DNA of 64,000 bases from Plantactinospora endophytica (lineage in GTDB: Bacteria; Actinomycetota; Actinomycetes; Mycobacteriales; Micromonosporaceae): contig NZ_BONW01000039.1 in assembly GCF_016862915.1 (NCBI RefSeq), forward strand, positions 62,001-126,000. The letters are read 5' to 3'. Both the position numbers and the translations under genes were made by a program. Each line of letters starts with the position of its first letter. Position 1 is the first letter of the stretch. Shown piece by piece: positions 9,117-17,762 of this stretch. The notes under the pieces are model-generated. The model saw only the letters and a program-made list of their open reading frames with translations. It ran no database searches and was not told the DNA's origin.

Positions 9117-10298
9117 TCACTCGAAGACGGCCGAGCCGGTCTGCCGGCTGCGGATCCAGTCCCAGTCCAGCGTCACGCCGAGGCCGGGACCCTCCGGTAC
9201 GGTCAGGCAGCCGTCGGAGTCGATCGAGTCGAGGTCGTCGGCGTAGCCGTCGGCGTACACCCGGTAGTGCCGGCTCTTCGGGTCGAGGCCGGGGGCGACC
9301 AGGGCCAGCTCGTAGTAGTTGGTGTTCCGGATCGCCGCCATGCAGTGCCGCTGGGCCGGCCCCGAGGCGTGGATCTCGCAGTCCAGCCCGAAACCCTCGG
9401 CGGCGTGCGCGATCTTCATGACCCCGGTGATGCCGCCGTCGTAGTCCGGGTCGGCCCGGACGAAGTCGGTGCCGTCCGCGACGATCTGGTCGACGTGCGC
9501 CTCCAGTCCTCGGACGTGCTCGCCGAGCAGCAGCGGGGTCCGGATCAGTTGTCGCAGTTTGCGGTGCGCGAACGCGGAGACGCCGCCGTCCCGGTACGGG
9601 TCCTCGTACCAGAGATAGTTCGCCTCGTCGCAGGCCCGCCCGACCTTGAGCGCCTCGGCGAAGGTCTGGTACTCGCAGGCCGGGTCCAACATCAGGTCCA
9701 TCGCCGGACCGACCGCCTCCCGGGTGGCGAGCACGGTGGCCACCTCCCGGGCGATGTTCCCGCCGCTCCAACCGTGGATCTTGAACGCCGGATAGCCCAT
9801 CTCCCGGCACCGCACCGCGAAGTCGGCGAACGCCTGCGGGCTGTCCAGCCCACCGTTGGAGTCACCGAAGTACGTCGAGGCGTACGCCGGCAGCTTCCGC
9901 CGGTACGTGCCGAGCAGCGCGTGGATCGGCGCACCGAGGCTCTTGCCGGCGATGTCCCACAGAGCGATGTCGATCGGACTGACCCCGAACCGGTCGTTCT
10001 TGCGCAGCGCCCGCTTGAGGTCGTTCCAGATCAGTTCCCGGTCCAGCGCGTTGCGGCCGATCAGGTAGCGGGCCACCATCGCCACCTGGGTACTGGACAC
10101 CCCCTTGCCCCCCTGCGACCAGGCGTACTCGCCGGTGATCCCGGCGTCGGTCTCGATGGTGATGACGTAGCCGGTGTTCCGCGCCTCGGCGCCCGGCTGG
10201 TAGACCGGGTTGAAGCCGGTCGCGTCCCGGCCCAGGTCGGGCATCGTCCATTGCAGTTCGTGCGTGACCACCCGGCGGATCCGCAGGTCGTCGCCCAT
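9117..10298 (-). CDS. Enolase-superfamily (mandelate racemase/muconate lactonizing) dehydratase, copy 1
   Basis: The 393-residue enzyme has an N-terminal capping domain and a C-terminal barrel. The visible catalytic set is K173-x-H175 (FKIHGW), metal ligands D205 (MLDPA), E232 (WYEDP) and E260 (LLGEH), D285 (DPDYDGG) and H310 (CEIHASG), the pattern of the MR subgroup that dehydrates sugar acids. ATG 10298 is chosen because GAGGA lies 5 nt upstream; the longer open frame upstream is the repeat region. It is probably the last gene of the unit that begins with the binding protein at 15569. The acid it acts on is not predictable. Confidence 0.88.
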   Translation of the reverse strand: MGDDLRIRRVVTHELQWTMPDLGRDATGFNPVYQPGAEARNTGYVITIETDAGITGEYAWSQGGKGVSSTQVAMVARYLIGRNALDRELIWNDLKRALRKNDRFGVSPIDIALWDIAGKSLGAPIHALLGTYRRKLPAYASTYFGDSNGGLDSPQAFADFAVRCREMGYPAFKIHGWSGGNIAREVATVLATREAVGPAMDLMLDPACEYQTFAEALKVGRACDEANYLWYEDPYRDGGVSAFAHRKLRQLIRTPLLLGEHVRGLEAHVDQIVADGTDFVRADPDYDGGITGVMKIAHAAEGFGLDCEIHASGPAQRHCMAAIRNTNYYELALVAPGLDPKSRHYRVYADGYADDLDSIDSDGCLTVPEGPGLGVTLDWDWIRSRQTGSAVFE

Positions 10299-10321
10299 CA
10301 CCGTTCCTCGCTTCCCGCCAC

Positions 10322-10443
10322 TCGCCAGTCCCACCAGTTCATTCGCCGACCACGTCAGACGCTCGCCGGTCCCGCCGGTTCGTTCCCCGGTCAATCCGCT
10401 CGCGCACCGGTCCCACCAGTTCGATCCCCGCCACCTCGGTCGC
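10322..10443. repeat. ~41-bp tandem repeat between aldehyde dehydrogenase and enolase
   Basis: Three copies of a unit containing GTCCCACCAGTT start at 10328, 10369 and 10410. Read on the coding strand, each copy resembles the last codons of the aldehyde dehydrogenase (AACTGGTGAGCG), so the array looks seeded from that gene's 3' end. It makes up most of the 145-bp gap. Confidence 0.65.
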
Positions 10444-11892
10444 TCACCAGTTGAGCGCCACGTACTTGGTCTCGGTGTATTCGAGCAGGCCGTCCCGGGC
10501 GCCCTCCCGACCCAGCCCACTCTGCTTGACCCCGCCGAACGGCGCGGCCGGATCGGAGACCAGACCCCGGTTGATCGCCACCATCCCGCTCTCCAGCCGG
10601 TCCGCGACCGCCAGGCCGCGCGCCAGGTCCCGGGTGTAGACGTACGCGGCGAGGCCGTGCTCGGTGTCGTTGGCGGCGGCCACCACCTCGTCCTCGGTGC
10701 GGAACGGGATCACCCCGGCGACCGGCCCGAAGACCTCCTCCCGGGCCAGGCTCGCCTCGGCGGCGACGCCGTCCAGCACCGTGGGCGGATAGAAGTAGCC
10801 GGGACCGGGCAGCGGCGTGCCGCCCAGCACGACCCGGGCACCTCCGGCGACCGCCTCGGTCACCAGCCGGTCCACCTTGGCCACGCTGCGCCGGTCGATC
10901 AGCGGGCCGCAGCCGGTCTCCGGGGCCGTACCCGGGCCGACGGTCAGCGCACCCATCCGGTCGGCGAGGCCGCCGACGAACCGCTCCCGTAGCGCCTCCT
11001 GGACGTAGATCCGGTTCGCTGCCGTACATGCCTGGCCGCCGTTGCGCATCTTGGCGATCATCACGCCGTCCAGCGCGTCGTCGAGGTCGGCGTCGTCGAA
11101 GACGATGAACGGCGCGTTGCCGCCCAGCTCCATCGAGCACTTCAGCACCTGGTCGGCCGCCTCCTTCAACAGCAGCCGGCCGACCTGCGTCGAGCCGGTG
11201 AAGGAGAGCGCCCGGACCCGGGGGTCGTGCAGCATCGCCGAGACCACCGGCCCGGGGTCGCTGGTGGTGACCACGTTGACCACCCCGGCCGGTACGCCGG
11301 CGCCGTGCAGGATCTCCGCGATCGCGTACGCGGTGAGCGGGGTCTCGGCGGCCGGCTTGAGTACCACCGCACAGCCGGCGGCCAGCGCGGGTGCGATCTT
11401 GCGGGTGGCCATTGCCGCCGGGAAGTTCCACGGCGTGACCAGCACCGCGACGCCGATCGGCTGGTGCTGCACCAGGATCCGGTTGGTGCCGCCGGGCGCG
11501 ACGCTGACGTCGCCGACGATCCGGACGGCCTCCTCGGCGTACCAGCGGAAGAACTCGGCGGCGTACCGCACCTCGCCGTGCGCGTCCGGCAGCGCCTTGC
11601 CGTTCTCCAGCGAGATCAGCGCCGCGAGTTCGTCCTCACGCTCGATCATCATCTGGTAGCAACGGCGCAGGATCTCGGCCCGCTCCCGGGGCGGCCGGGC
11701 GGACCAGCCCGGCCGGGCGGTCGCGGCGGCCTCGACGGCGAGCAGGGCGTCGGCCGGCTCCGCGTCCGCGACCGAGGTGATCGGCTGCTCGGTGGACGGG
11801 TCGACGACGTCCAGCCGCCGTCCGTTCCGGGCGGGCCGCCAGCCGCCGTCGACGAAGAGGTCGGTACAAAGTGCGGTCAGGTCGGTCGTCAT
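10444..11892 (-). CDS. NAD(P)-dependent aldehyde dehydrogenase (succinate-semialdehyde dehydrogenase-like)
   Basis: The 482-residue enzyme carries all ALDH hallmarks: VTPWNFP for cofactor binding, SFTGSTQVGR (Rossmann), the general base in MELGGNAPF, and the catalytic cysteine in NGGQACTAANR. EEVFGPVAGV and the C-terminal PFGGVKQSGLGREG also match. The NGGQAC form and overall sequence are closest to the succinate-semialdehyde/short-chain semialdehyde group. Its start overlaps the stop of the iron-dependent dehydrogenase by 4 bp, so an alcohol could pass from that enzyme to this one as an aldehyde. The true substrate is unknown. Confidence 0.9.
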   Translation of the reverse strand: MTTDLTALCTDLFVDGGWRPARNGRRLDVVDPSTEQPITSVADAEPADALLAVEAAATARPGWSARPPRERAEILRRCYQMMIEREDELAALISLENGKALPDAHGEVRYAAEFFRWYAEEAVRIVGDVSVAPGGTNRILVQHQPIGVAVLVTPWNFPAAMATRKIAPALAAGCAVVLKPAAETPLTAYAIAEILHGAGVPAGVVNVVTTSDPGPVVSAMLHDPRVRALSFTGSTQVGRLLLKEAADQVLKCSMELGGNAPFIVFDDADLDDALDGVMIAKMRNGGQACTAANRIYVQEALRERFVGGLADRMGALTVGPGTAPETGCGPLIDRRSVAKVDRLVTEAVAGGARVVLGGTPLPGPGYFYPPTVLDGVAAEASLAREEVFGPVAGVIPFRTEDEVVAAANDTEHGLAAYVYTRDLARGLAVADRLESGMVAINRGLVSDPAAPFGGVKQSGLGREGARDGLLEYTETKYVALNW

Positions 11893-13229
11893 CGGGCTTC
11901 CTCGCCTCCGCTGGTGGACGGGTTGGTGCCGGTGCCGGCCGGCTCGGGGAGCAGCGAGGCCAGGTCTCCGGCGTACGCGGCGCCGACGATCCGGCGCAGC
12001 TCGGTGGGATCGAGCGGGCGGGGGTTGTTCTGCACCAGCCGGGCGGCGGTCATGCCCTGCTCGGCCGCCCAGTCGAGCCGGTCGGCGGACAGTCCCAACT
12101 CCGCCAGGTCACGGGGGATGCCGACCGCGCCGAGCAGTTCCGCCACCCGGTGTACGGCGGCCCGCGCCCGCCCGGCGGGATCCGCGCCCGGCTCGTCCGG
12201 TACGCCGAGTGCCGTGGCGACCTCGGCGAACTCGGCCACCCGGGCGGGCAGGTTGTACGCCATCACGTACGGCAGCAGCGCACCCACTCCGGCGCCGTGC
12301 GGGGTGTGCGTCACCGCGCCGATCGGGTACTGGAGGGCGTGCGCGGCGGCGGTGCCGGCGGTGCCGAGCGCGAGCCCGCCGTAGATCGCGGCCAGGTGCA
12401 GCTCGTGCCGGGCGGTCCGGTCCGCGCCGTCGGCGTCGGCGGCGACCAGGCTCCGCCCGATCAGCTCCATCCCGGCCAGCGCGAAGCTGTCGGTCAGCAG
12501 CGACTTGCCGACGAAGACCCGCTCGGTGCCGAGCGTCGGGGTGGCCGCCCGGCGCACGGCGGTGAACGCCTCGACGCAGTGCGTCAGCGCGTCGGCGGCG
12601 GCGTGCGCGGTCAGCGGCCGGGGACAGGAGTAGGTCAGCTCCGGGTCCACCAGTGCGGTGTGCGGGATCAGGTGCGGGCTGGAGATCCCGACCTTCATCT
12701 CCCGGTCCGGGTCGGCCAGCACCGCCACCGGGGTCACCTCGGAGCCGGTGCCGGCGGTCGTCGGTACGGCGACCACCGGCAGCGCCGGGCCGGGCACCTT
12801 GAACTCGCCGTAGTAGTCCCGGGGCTGCCCGCCGTGCACCAGCAGCATCGAGACCACCTTGGCGTGGTCGACGCAGCTACCACCGCCGATCCCGACCACC
12901 ACGTCGACCGGGACACCGGCCAGTCCGGCGACGCAGTCGGCGATCGTCGGCGTGGGCAGTTCCGCCTCGACCCCGGCGAAGACCCGTACCGTCACGCCGC
13001 AGTCGCGCAGGTCGGCGACCATCTCCCGGAACTCCGGCTGTTCGGCCATCCGGCCGTCGGTGCAGACCAGCGCGTTGCCGCCGAGCGAGGCGACGATCCG
13101 GCCCAGGCCGTGCCGCTGCCCCGGGCCGAAGACGATCTGCCGGGGCCCGCGGATCAGCCCGTACGGGTCGCCGGGTCCATCCGGCCCGGGTCCGGCCGCC
13201 GGGCCGGCTGGGGTTTGCACAGTACTCAC
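11889..13229 (-). CDS. Iron-containing (group III) alcohol dehydrogenase
   Basis: The 446-residue protein belongs to the Fe-dependent ADH family. GGGSCVDHAK binds the cofactor, VPTTAGTGSEVTPVAV is the central family segment, and the metal ligands lie in DALTHCVEAF and GAVTHTPHGAGV. It overlaps both neighbours by 4 bp (ATGA junctions), which indicates translational coupling. Relatives oxidise small alcohols, glycerol-like compounds or hydroxyacids, or reduce maleylacetate. The strong GSEVTP core fits the alcohol/maleylacetate-reductase branch, but sequence alone does not decide between them. Confidence 0.9.
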   Translation of the reverse strand: MSTVQTPAGPAAGPGPDGPGDPYGLIRGPRQIVFGPGQRHGLGRIVASLGGNALVCTDGRMAEQPEFREMVADLRDCGVTVRVFAGVEAELPTPTIADCVAGLAGVPVDVVVGIGGGSCVDHAKVVSMLLVHGGQPRDYYGEFKVPGPALPVVAVPTTAGTGSEVTPVAVLADPDREMKVGISSPHLIPHTALVDPELTYSCPRPLTAHAAADALTHCVEAFTAVRRAATPTLGTERVFVGKSLLTDSFALAGMELIGRSLVAADADGADRTARHELHLAAIYGGLALGTAGTAAAHALQYPIGAVTHTPHGAGVGALLPYVMAYNLPARVAEFAEVATALGVPDEPGADPAGRARAAVHRVAELLGAVGIPRDLAELGLSADRLDWAAEQGMTAARLVQNNPRPLDPTELRRIVGAAYAGDLASLLPEPAGTGTNPSTSGGEEAR

Positions 13230-14398
13230 CGTTCGCTCTCCGCCTTCTCGGTCGTGCGGCCATACGTTGCGCCACCGTGCGCCGTGTCGTCATGCGCGGC
13301 GTCGTGATGCGCCGTGTCCTGGTGCGCGGCCTCGTCGTGCGCCGTGTCGTGGTGCGCGGCGTCGTGTGTCGCGCTGTCGTCGTCCGGATCGGGTGTCGCG
13401 TCCTGGTGCAGGGCCGACAGGTGCTGCCAGACCTCGTCGGCGACCTCGACGCCCTGTGTCAGGGTCAGCTCGTTGCGCCGCCGGGACCGGTCGCCCGGTA
13501 CCTGCACCGGAATCTCACCGCTCGGCTCGGTGTCCCGGACCGCCTGGAGGTACGCCCCGATCGAGTCGCGCACCGCCTCCGGCGGCCGGTCGAAGACGAT
13601 GAAGAGGTCGCCCTTGCTGCTCGGCTGGTCCGAGTCGAGGGTGCCGCGTACCGCCGTGCCGGTCTCCGAGGCGGTCAGGGTCGCGACCAGCACCTCCAGG
13701 GAGAGCGCCAGCGCATACCCCTTGGCGTCGCCGAACGGGGCGATGGAGCCGCCGGTCGCGGCCCGGGCGTCGGTGGTCGGCTCGCCGGCCGCGTCCAGCG
13801 CCCAGCCCGGGGGCAGCGGCAGGCCCCGGTTGGCGTAGTCGTGGATCTTGCCCATCGAGACCAGTCCGGTGGCCATGTCGAGGACCAGCGGCTCCGGCCG
13901 GGCGGGCACCCCGATCGCGATCGGGTTGGTACCGATCATCGCGTGCCGGCCGCCCCACGGATGCACCAGCGCCTCGCTCGTGCAGGTCGCGATCGCCACC
14001 TGCCCGGCCCGGGCGACCTGCTCGACGTACCAGCTCAGCATGCCGAGGTGGTTGTTGTGCCGGATCACCGCGGCGGCAACCCCGGTGGTCCGGGCCCGCT
14101 CCCGCACGGCGTCCAGGGCCGACATCGCCACCACCGGCCCGAGCCCCTGCTCGCCGTCCACCCGGAGCAGCGCGGTACCGGCCCAGTCGTGCCGGCCGGT
14201 GGCCCGGGGATCCGCGACCCCGCCCCGGATCCGCTCGACGATCCGGCGCAGCCGGAGTACGCCGTGCGACGGGTGCCCGCGCAGTTCGGCCGCGATCAGC
14301 AGGTCCGACTGCAACCGGGCGGCCGGCCCGGGTACGCCGTGCGCGTGCAGGATTTCGCGGACCATCCGGCGGAGCCGGGTGACCTCGACGAGAGCCAT
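13226..14398 (-). CDS. Malate/L-lactate (Ldh2/ureidoglycolate) dehydrogenase family protein
   Basis: The 390-residue NAD(P)-dependent 2-hydroxyacid dehydrogenase shows the Ldh2-family signatures: RGHPSHGVLRL near the N-terminus (catalytic His), RHNNHLGMLSWY and GTNPIAIGVPA. ATG 14398 with GGAG 8 nt upstream is preferred to the longer frame from 14446. The last ~60 residues are not part of the family fold: they are His/Asp/Ala-rich 5-residue repeats encoded by a 15-bp tandem array. Such a His-rich tail could bind metal, but it may be neutral slippage. It is the second gene of the binding-protein operon. Confidence 0.87.
   Translation of the reverse strand: MALVEVTRLRRMVREILHAHGVPGPAARLQSDLLIAAELRGHPSHGVLRLRRIVERIRGGVADPRATGRHDWAGTALLRVDGEQGLGPVVAMSALDAVRERARTTGVAAAVIRHNNHLGMLSWYVEQVARAGQVAIATCTSEALVHPWGGRHAMIGTNPIAIGVPARPEPLVLDMATGLVSMGKIHDYANRGLPLPPGWALDAAGEPTTDARAATGGSIAPFGDAKGYALALSLEVLVATLTASETGTAVRGTLDSDQPSSKGDLFIVFDRPPEAVRDSIGAYLQAVRDTEPSGEIPVQVPGDRSRRRNELTLTQGVEVADEVWQHLSALHQDATPDPDDDSATHDAAHHDTAHDEAAHQDTAHHDAAHDDTAHGGATYGRTTEKAESER
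13278..13382. repeat. 15-bp tandem array encoding a His/Asp/Ala-rich C-terminal tail
   Basis: Seven consecutive 15-bp units of the form TGCGCCGTGTCGTGG lie inside the 3' end of the Ldh2-family gene. They encode pentads such as AHHDT, AHDEA and AHQDT. The period keeps the reading frame. Confidence 0.85.
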
Positions 14399-14480
14399 GA
14401 ACGTTGCTCCGAATCGTCGTTGCGGTTCGTCGACCGTGTGCGGCACCGACGGGCGGCCGGCCCGTCGGCGCCCACGGCGG

Positions 14481-15569
14481 TCAGGAGGCTCCGGTGGGGG
14501 CGAACTCGTTGCTGAACCACGTAGCCGGGTCCTTGCCCGCCGCGATCAGGCCGGCCTTGACCAGTTCGTCGTACGTCCGCTGCCAGGCGGCGGGGTCGGT
14601 CTGCACCAGCTTGTCGGCACCGCCGGCCTGCCAGGAGTCGACGTAGACGTCCATCGCCTGCTGGGTCACCTTCTGGTCCTTCAGGCTGGGGATGTCGTAC
14701 TTGCCGGAGGTGATGCACTTCTTCGTCTCGGCGTACCCGTTGGCCTTGTCCGCGATGATCGCCTTCATCGCGGCGGCGACGCCGCGCAGGAACCGGCGGA
14801 TCTGGTCGGCCTTGGCCGCGTCCTTGACGTTGGCGGTGGAGGTGACGTAGTTGTTCGAGCCGGCCGAGGTGACCGTCGACGGGTCGAAGACCACCGCGTC
14901 CGGCTGCTGGCTCTGCAAGGTGAACGCGGTGTCCAGGGAGACCACGTAGCCGTCCAGCTTCTTCGTCTCGACCAGGTTGAAGACCGCCGGGGTCAGCCCG
15001 ACCACCTGCCGCTTGAGCGCCTCCGGCTTCAGCCCGGCGGAGGAGAGCACCAGGTCGAGGGTGACCTTGGTGGAGCCGCCGGTCGAGCCGACGCCCATGG
15101 TCTTGCCGTTCAGCGAGGCCGCCGAGTCCAGCGGACGGTCCTTGTGCGAGACGATCCGCAACGTCGAACCGCCCTTCTGCACCGCGCCGACGTTGACGAT
15201 CGGCGCCCCGGTCTCGATCGACTGCATCGTGTCGGTGTCGCCGGGCCGGACCAGCAGGCCGGTGCCGGCCAGGATGGCCTGCACCCCGGCCGGGGCGCCG
15301 TTGATGTACTGGAACTCGACGTCCAGGCCCTCCTTGGCGAAGTGCCCGCAGGTCTGCGCGACCAGTTCGGCGGCCCAGGTCAACCCGGCCGTCGGTACGT
15401 TGGTCAGGAAGGTGACCTTCTGTAGCCCCTCCTCGGTGGTGCCGCTCGCGTCGGAACCGCCGCAGGCGGTCAACGCCAGCACGGCGCTCAGGCCGACGGC
15501 GGTGCCGGCCCGGAACAGGTGGCCCCGCCGCCGGGCCGCCCGGGCGCCGAAGTGCTCCAGCACGGTCAT
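14481..15569 (-). CDS. ABC transporter solute-binding lipoprotein (NMT1/THI5/SsuA-like), copy 1
   Basis: This 362-residue lipoprotein has a twin-arginine-rich N-region, a hydrophobic stretch and a lipobox LTACG, so it should be anchored outside the membrane. The mature part is a type 2 periplasmic-binding fold of the NMT1/SsuA group, whose members bind sulfonates, pyrimidines, nitrate or aromatic acids. No ABC ATPase or permease belongs to its operon; the only ones are at 25-26.7 kb. GAGAGGAAG precedes the ATG. It shares long segments (EGLDVEFQYING, IVNVGAVQKGG) with the second copy at 18984. It is divergent from the IclR gene and probably controlled by it. Confidence 0.9.
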   Translation of the reverse strand: MTVLEHFGARAARRRGHLFRAGTAVGLSAVLALTACGGSDASGTTEEGLQKVTFLTNVPTAGLTWAAELVAQTCGHFAKEGLDVEFQYINGAPAGVQAILAGTGLLVRPGDTDTMQSIETGAPIVNVGAVQKGGSTLRIVSHKDRPLDSAASLNGKTMGVGSTGGSTKVTLDLVLSSAGLKPEALKRQVVGLTPAVFNLVETKKLDGYVVSLDTAFTLQSQQPDAVVFDPSTVTSAGSNNYVTSTANVKDAAKADQIRRFLRGVAAAMKAIIADKANGYAETKKCITSGKYDIPSLKDQKVTQQAMDVYVDSWQAGGADKLVQTDPAAWQRTYDELVKAGLIAAGKDPATWFSNEFAPTGAS

Positions 15570-15667
15570 TTTCGGTCTTCCTCTCAGCTAGCCGAGGCGG
15601 TTCGAGCCGGCCCGCGCCGGTACCCACGCTCCGGGTGGGTCCTCAGCCGCCTGTGCACCCTGAACCC

Positions 15668-15696
15668 TTGTCATCGGGGCGCCACAGCGCTAGCCT
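15668..15696 (+). promoter_or_regulatory. Sigma-70-type promoter of the IclR gene
   Basis: TTGTCA (15668-15673) and TAGCCT (15691-15696) are separated by exactly 17 bp. The predicted start point is about 4 nt before ATG 15707, so the mRNA would be leaderless or nearly so, which fits the lack of a ribosome-binding site. Confidence 0.65.
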
Positions 15697-15698
15697 CC

Positions 15699-15715
15699 GT
15701 TCCGACATGCGGAAC
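15699..15715. promoter_or_regulatory. Inverted repeat over the IclR start codon, candidate autoregulatory operator
   Basis: GTTCCG-ACATG-CGGAAC is a perfect 6-N5-6 inverted repeat that spans the likely transcription start and the ATG of the IclR gene. The core TTCCG-N5-CGGAA recurs at 41371-41385 before the Rieske gene. Size and symmetry match known IclR-type sites. Confidence 0.6.
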
Positions 15716-16444
15716 TCCAGCTCATCCCTGCTCCGGGCACTCTCCCTGCTCGACGCGTTCGACAAGGGTGACGGCGAACTCACCCTGACCGAACTCGCCG
15801 ACCGGGCCGGCCTGCCCAAGTCGACCGCGCACCGGCTGGTCGGCGACCTGGTCCGGTGGCGGGCGCTGGAGCGTACGCCGGACGGGCTGCGGCTCGGGAT
15901 GCGACTGTTCGAACTCGGTCACCTGGTGCCGTCGCCGCGCGAGCTGCGGGACATCGCGCTGCCGTACCTGGAGGATCTGCACACCACCACCCGCAAGACG
16001 GTGAACCTCGCGGTGCGGGACGGGATCGACATCGTCTACGTCGAGAAGCTGCTCGCGCCGAACGAGCCGGTGCCGCACTCCCGGGCCGGTGGCCGGCTGC
16101 CGATGCACTGCACGGCGCTGGGCAAGGCGATCCTGGCGTACTCGCCGCCGACCCTGCTGGACGAGGTGGTCGCCGCCGGGCTGCGCCGGATGACGCCGAA
16201 GACCATCCAGGACCCGCGTGCGCTCCGTACCGAGCTGGCCGCCGTACGGGAGCGGCGGATCGCGTACGACGTCGAGGAGTCCCGGATCGGGCTGCACTGC
16301 GTGGCGGCGCCGCTCTTCGACCGCCGGGGCGAGGTGGTGGCCGCCGTCTCGGTGACCGGGATGCAGAGCCGCTCCACCGCCCGGCACCTGGCCCCCGCCG
16401 TGCTGACCGCCTCGCTGTCGCTCTCCCGCCAACTCGGCGCCTGA
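15707..16444 (+). CDS. IclR-family transcriptional regulator 1
   Basis: The 245-residue protein has an N-terminal winged helix-turn-helix (ELTLTELADRAGLPKSTAHRLVGDL) in residues ~8-60 and a C-terminal effector-binding GAF-like domain with VEKLLAPN, MHCTALGKAILAY and SRIGLHCVAAPLFD, all typical of IclR. ATG 15707 is supported by the promoter 11-39 bp upstream. It is divergent from the binding-protein/dehydrogenase operon and is the likely local regulator of the 9-44 kb region; its operator candidate overlaps its own start. The effector should be an uptake substrate or intermediate of the cluster. Confidence 0.92.
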   Translation: MRNSSSSLLRALSLLDAFDKGDGELTLTELADRAGLPKSTAHRLVGDLVRWRALERTPDGLRLGMRLFELGHLVPSPRELRDIALPYLEDLHTTTRKTVNLAVRDGIDIVYVEKLLAPNEPVPHSRAGGRLPMHCTALGKAILAYSPPTLLDEVVAAGLRRMTPKTIQDPRALRTELAAVRERRIAYDVEESRIGLHCVAAPLFDRRGEVVAAVSVTGMQSRSTARHLAPAVLTASLSLSRQLGA

Positions 16445-16494
16445 CCGGCGGGCCACCGCAGCCGGCTGCGCGGTGCTGGTGTCGGTGGCGATGG

Positions 16495-17640
16495 TCAGCG
16501 GGTCCGGGGGAACGGCGAGCCGCGCTCGCCCGGATAGCGGCCGAGCGCCTCCTCGTCGACCAGCACGCCCAGCCCCGGCCGGGCCGGCAGGCTCGCCCGG
16601 CCGTCCGCCAGGACCGGGCCGCCGCGCAGCACGCCGTCCCGGAACGGGTTCTCGACCGTGCCGTCCGCCTCGAAGATGCCGGCGCCGCCAGCGGCGGAGA
16701 GCAGGTGCAGGGTGGCCGCGTGGTTGAGCGCGCTGTGCGAGATGTGCGGGGCGAACCGCAGGCCGGCGGCCCGGGCCAGCGCCGCGATCCGCAGCGCCTC
16801 GGTGATCCCGCCCACCCGGCTGACGTCCGGCTGCACCACGTCCAGGGCGCCCCGGTCGATCCAGTCCGCGAACTCGTGCGCGCCGCCGAGGTTCTCCCCG
16901 GCCGCGACCGGCACCAGGCCGCGGGCCCGCAGCGCCGCGAACCGGGCCGGGCTGCCCGGCGGGTACGGCTCCTCCAGCCACTCCACGCCCAGCTCGGCCA
17001 GGGCCGGCGCGACCCGGGCCACGTCGTACCGGTGGCCGAGGTTCGCATCGACCATTATGGACAGTTCGTCGCCGAAGACCTCCCGCACGTGCCGGACCCG
17101 GGCCAGGTCACGTTCCGGGGAGTCGCCGATCCGAAGCTTGACCGCCCGCCAGCCCAACCGCTCCCGCATCCGCCGGACCTCTCCGGCCAGCTCGTCCGGC
17201 GGCTGGAAGCCGAGCGTGAAACCGCCGCCGTACAGTGCGAAGTCGGTGACCGAGCCACCGAGCAGCCGGTACACCGGCTCGCCCCGCACCTTGCCCCAGG
17301 CGTCCCACATGGCGATGTCGATCCCGCTGAGCGCCAGCAGGAAGCCGCCGGACATCCCGGCGGAGAGGACGAACCGGTCGAACGTCTCCCGGTTGACGTC
17401 CACCGTCTCGTACGGCTCCCGACCGACCACCACCTCCCGCATCGTGCTGTTGACAATCTCGGCGACGGCGGTGCCGGCGTGCCCGTGGAAGGACTCGCCG
17501 TAGCCGACCGTCCCGTCCTCGCACACCACCCGGACCAGTACGACGTCGCGGCGCAGGGCGCTGCCGAGGCTGAGCGGACGGGGACGGTCGTCGAACCGGT
17601 AGCTCACAACGCGGGCGTCGAGTGCGGTGATACGGGGCAC
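16495..17640 (-). CDS. Enolase-superfamily dehydratase/racemase, copy 2
   Basis: The 381-residue MR/MLE-family enzyme shows K168-x-R170 (AVKLRIG), metal ligands D198 (MVDANLG), E224 (WLEEPY) and E249 (AGENL), D272 (VQPDVSRVGGITE) and H299 (APHISH). The K-x-R motif and the PDVSRVGG/PHISH pattern resemble acid-sugar dehydratases more than cycloisomerases. It is the last gene of the minus-strand unit that begins with the SDR at 23292 and follows the third enolase copy by 122 bp. The sequence differs clearly from copies 1 and 3, so it is not a recent duplicate. Confidence 0.87.
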   Translation of the reverse strand: MPRITALDARVVSYRFDDRPRPLSLGSALRRDVVLVRVVCEDGTVGYGESFHGHAGTAVAEIVNSTMREVVVGREPYETVDVNRETFDRFVLSAGMSGGFLLALSGIDIAMWDAWGKVRGEPVYRLLGGSVTDFALYGGGFTLGFQPPDELAGEVRRMRERLGWRAVKLRIGDSPERDLARVRHVREVFGDELSIMVDANLGHRYDVARVAPALAELGVEWLEEPYPPGSPARFAALRARGLVPVAAGENLGGAHEFADWIDRGALDVVQPDVSRVGGITEALRIAALARAAGLRFAPHISHSALNHAATLHLLSAAGGAGIFEADGTVENPFRDGVLRGGPVLADGRASLPARPGLGVLVDEEALGRYPGERGSPFPRTR

Positions 17641-17762
17641 GTGGACTCCTCGATGATCGGTGGCTTCTACCGACGGCAGCCAGCCGCCGGATCGTGCCGG
17701 TGGAGGTCAGCCGCCCGGGGCGTACCGGCGGTGGTCAGGCGCCCGGGCTGTGTCAGCGAGGT

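Noticed and set aside
9114-10454. Several plus-strand frames over 1 kb in the 9-24 kb region
   Set aside because: They are mirror frames of high-GC genes on the minus strand, with Arg/Pro/Gly-rich products and no family motifs.
10299-10520. Upstream extension of enolase copy 1
   Set aside because: It consists of translated 41-bp repeats. ATG 10298 has GAGGA upstream and matches the family N-terminus.
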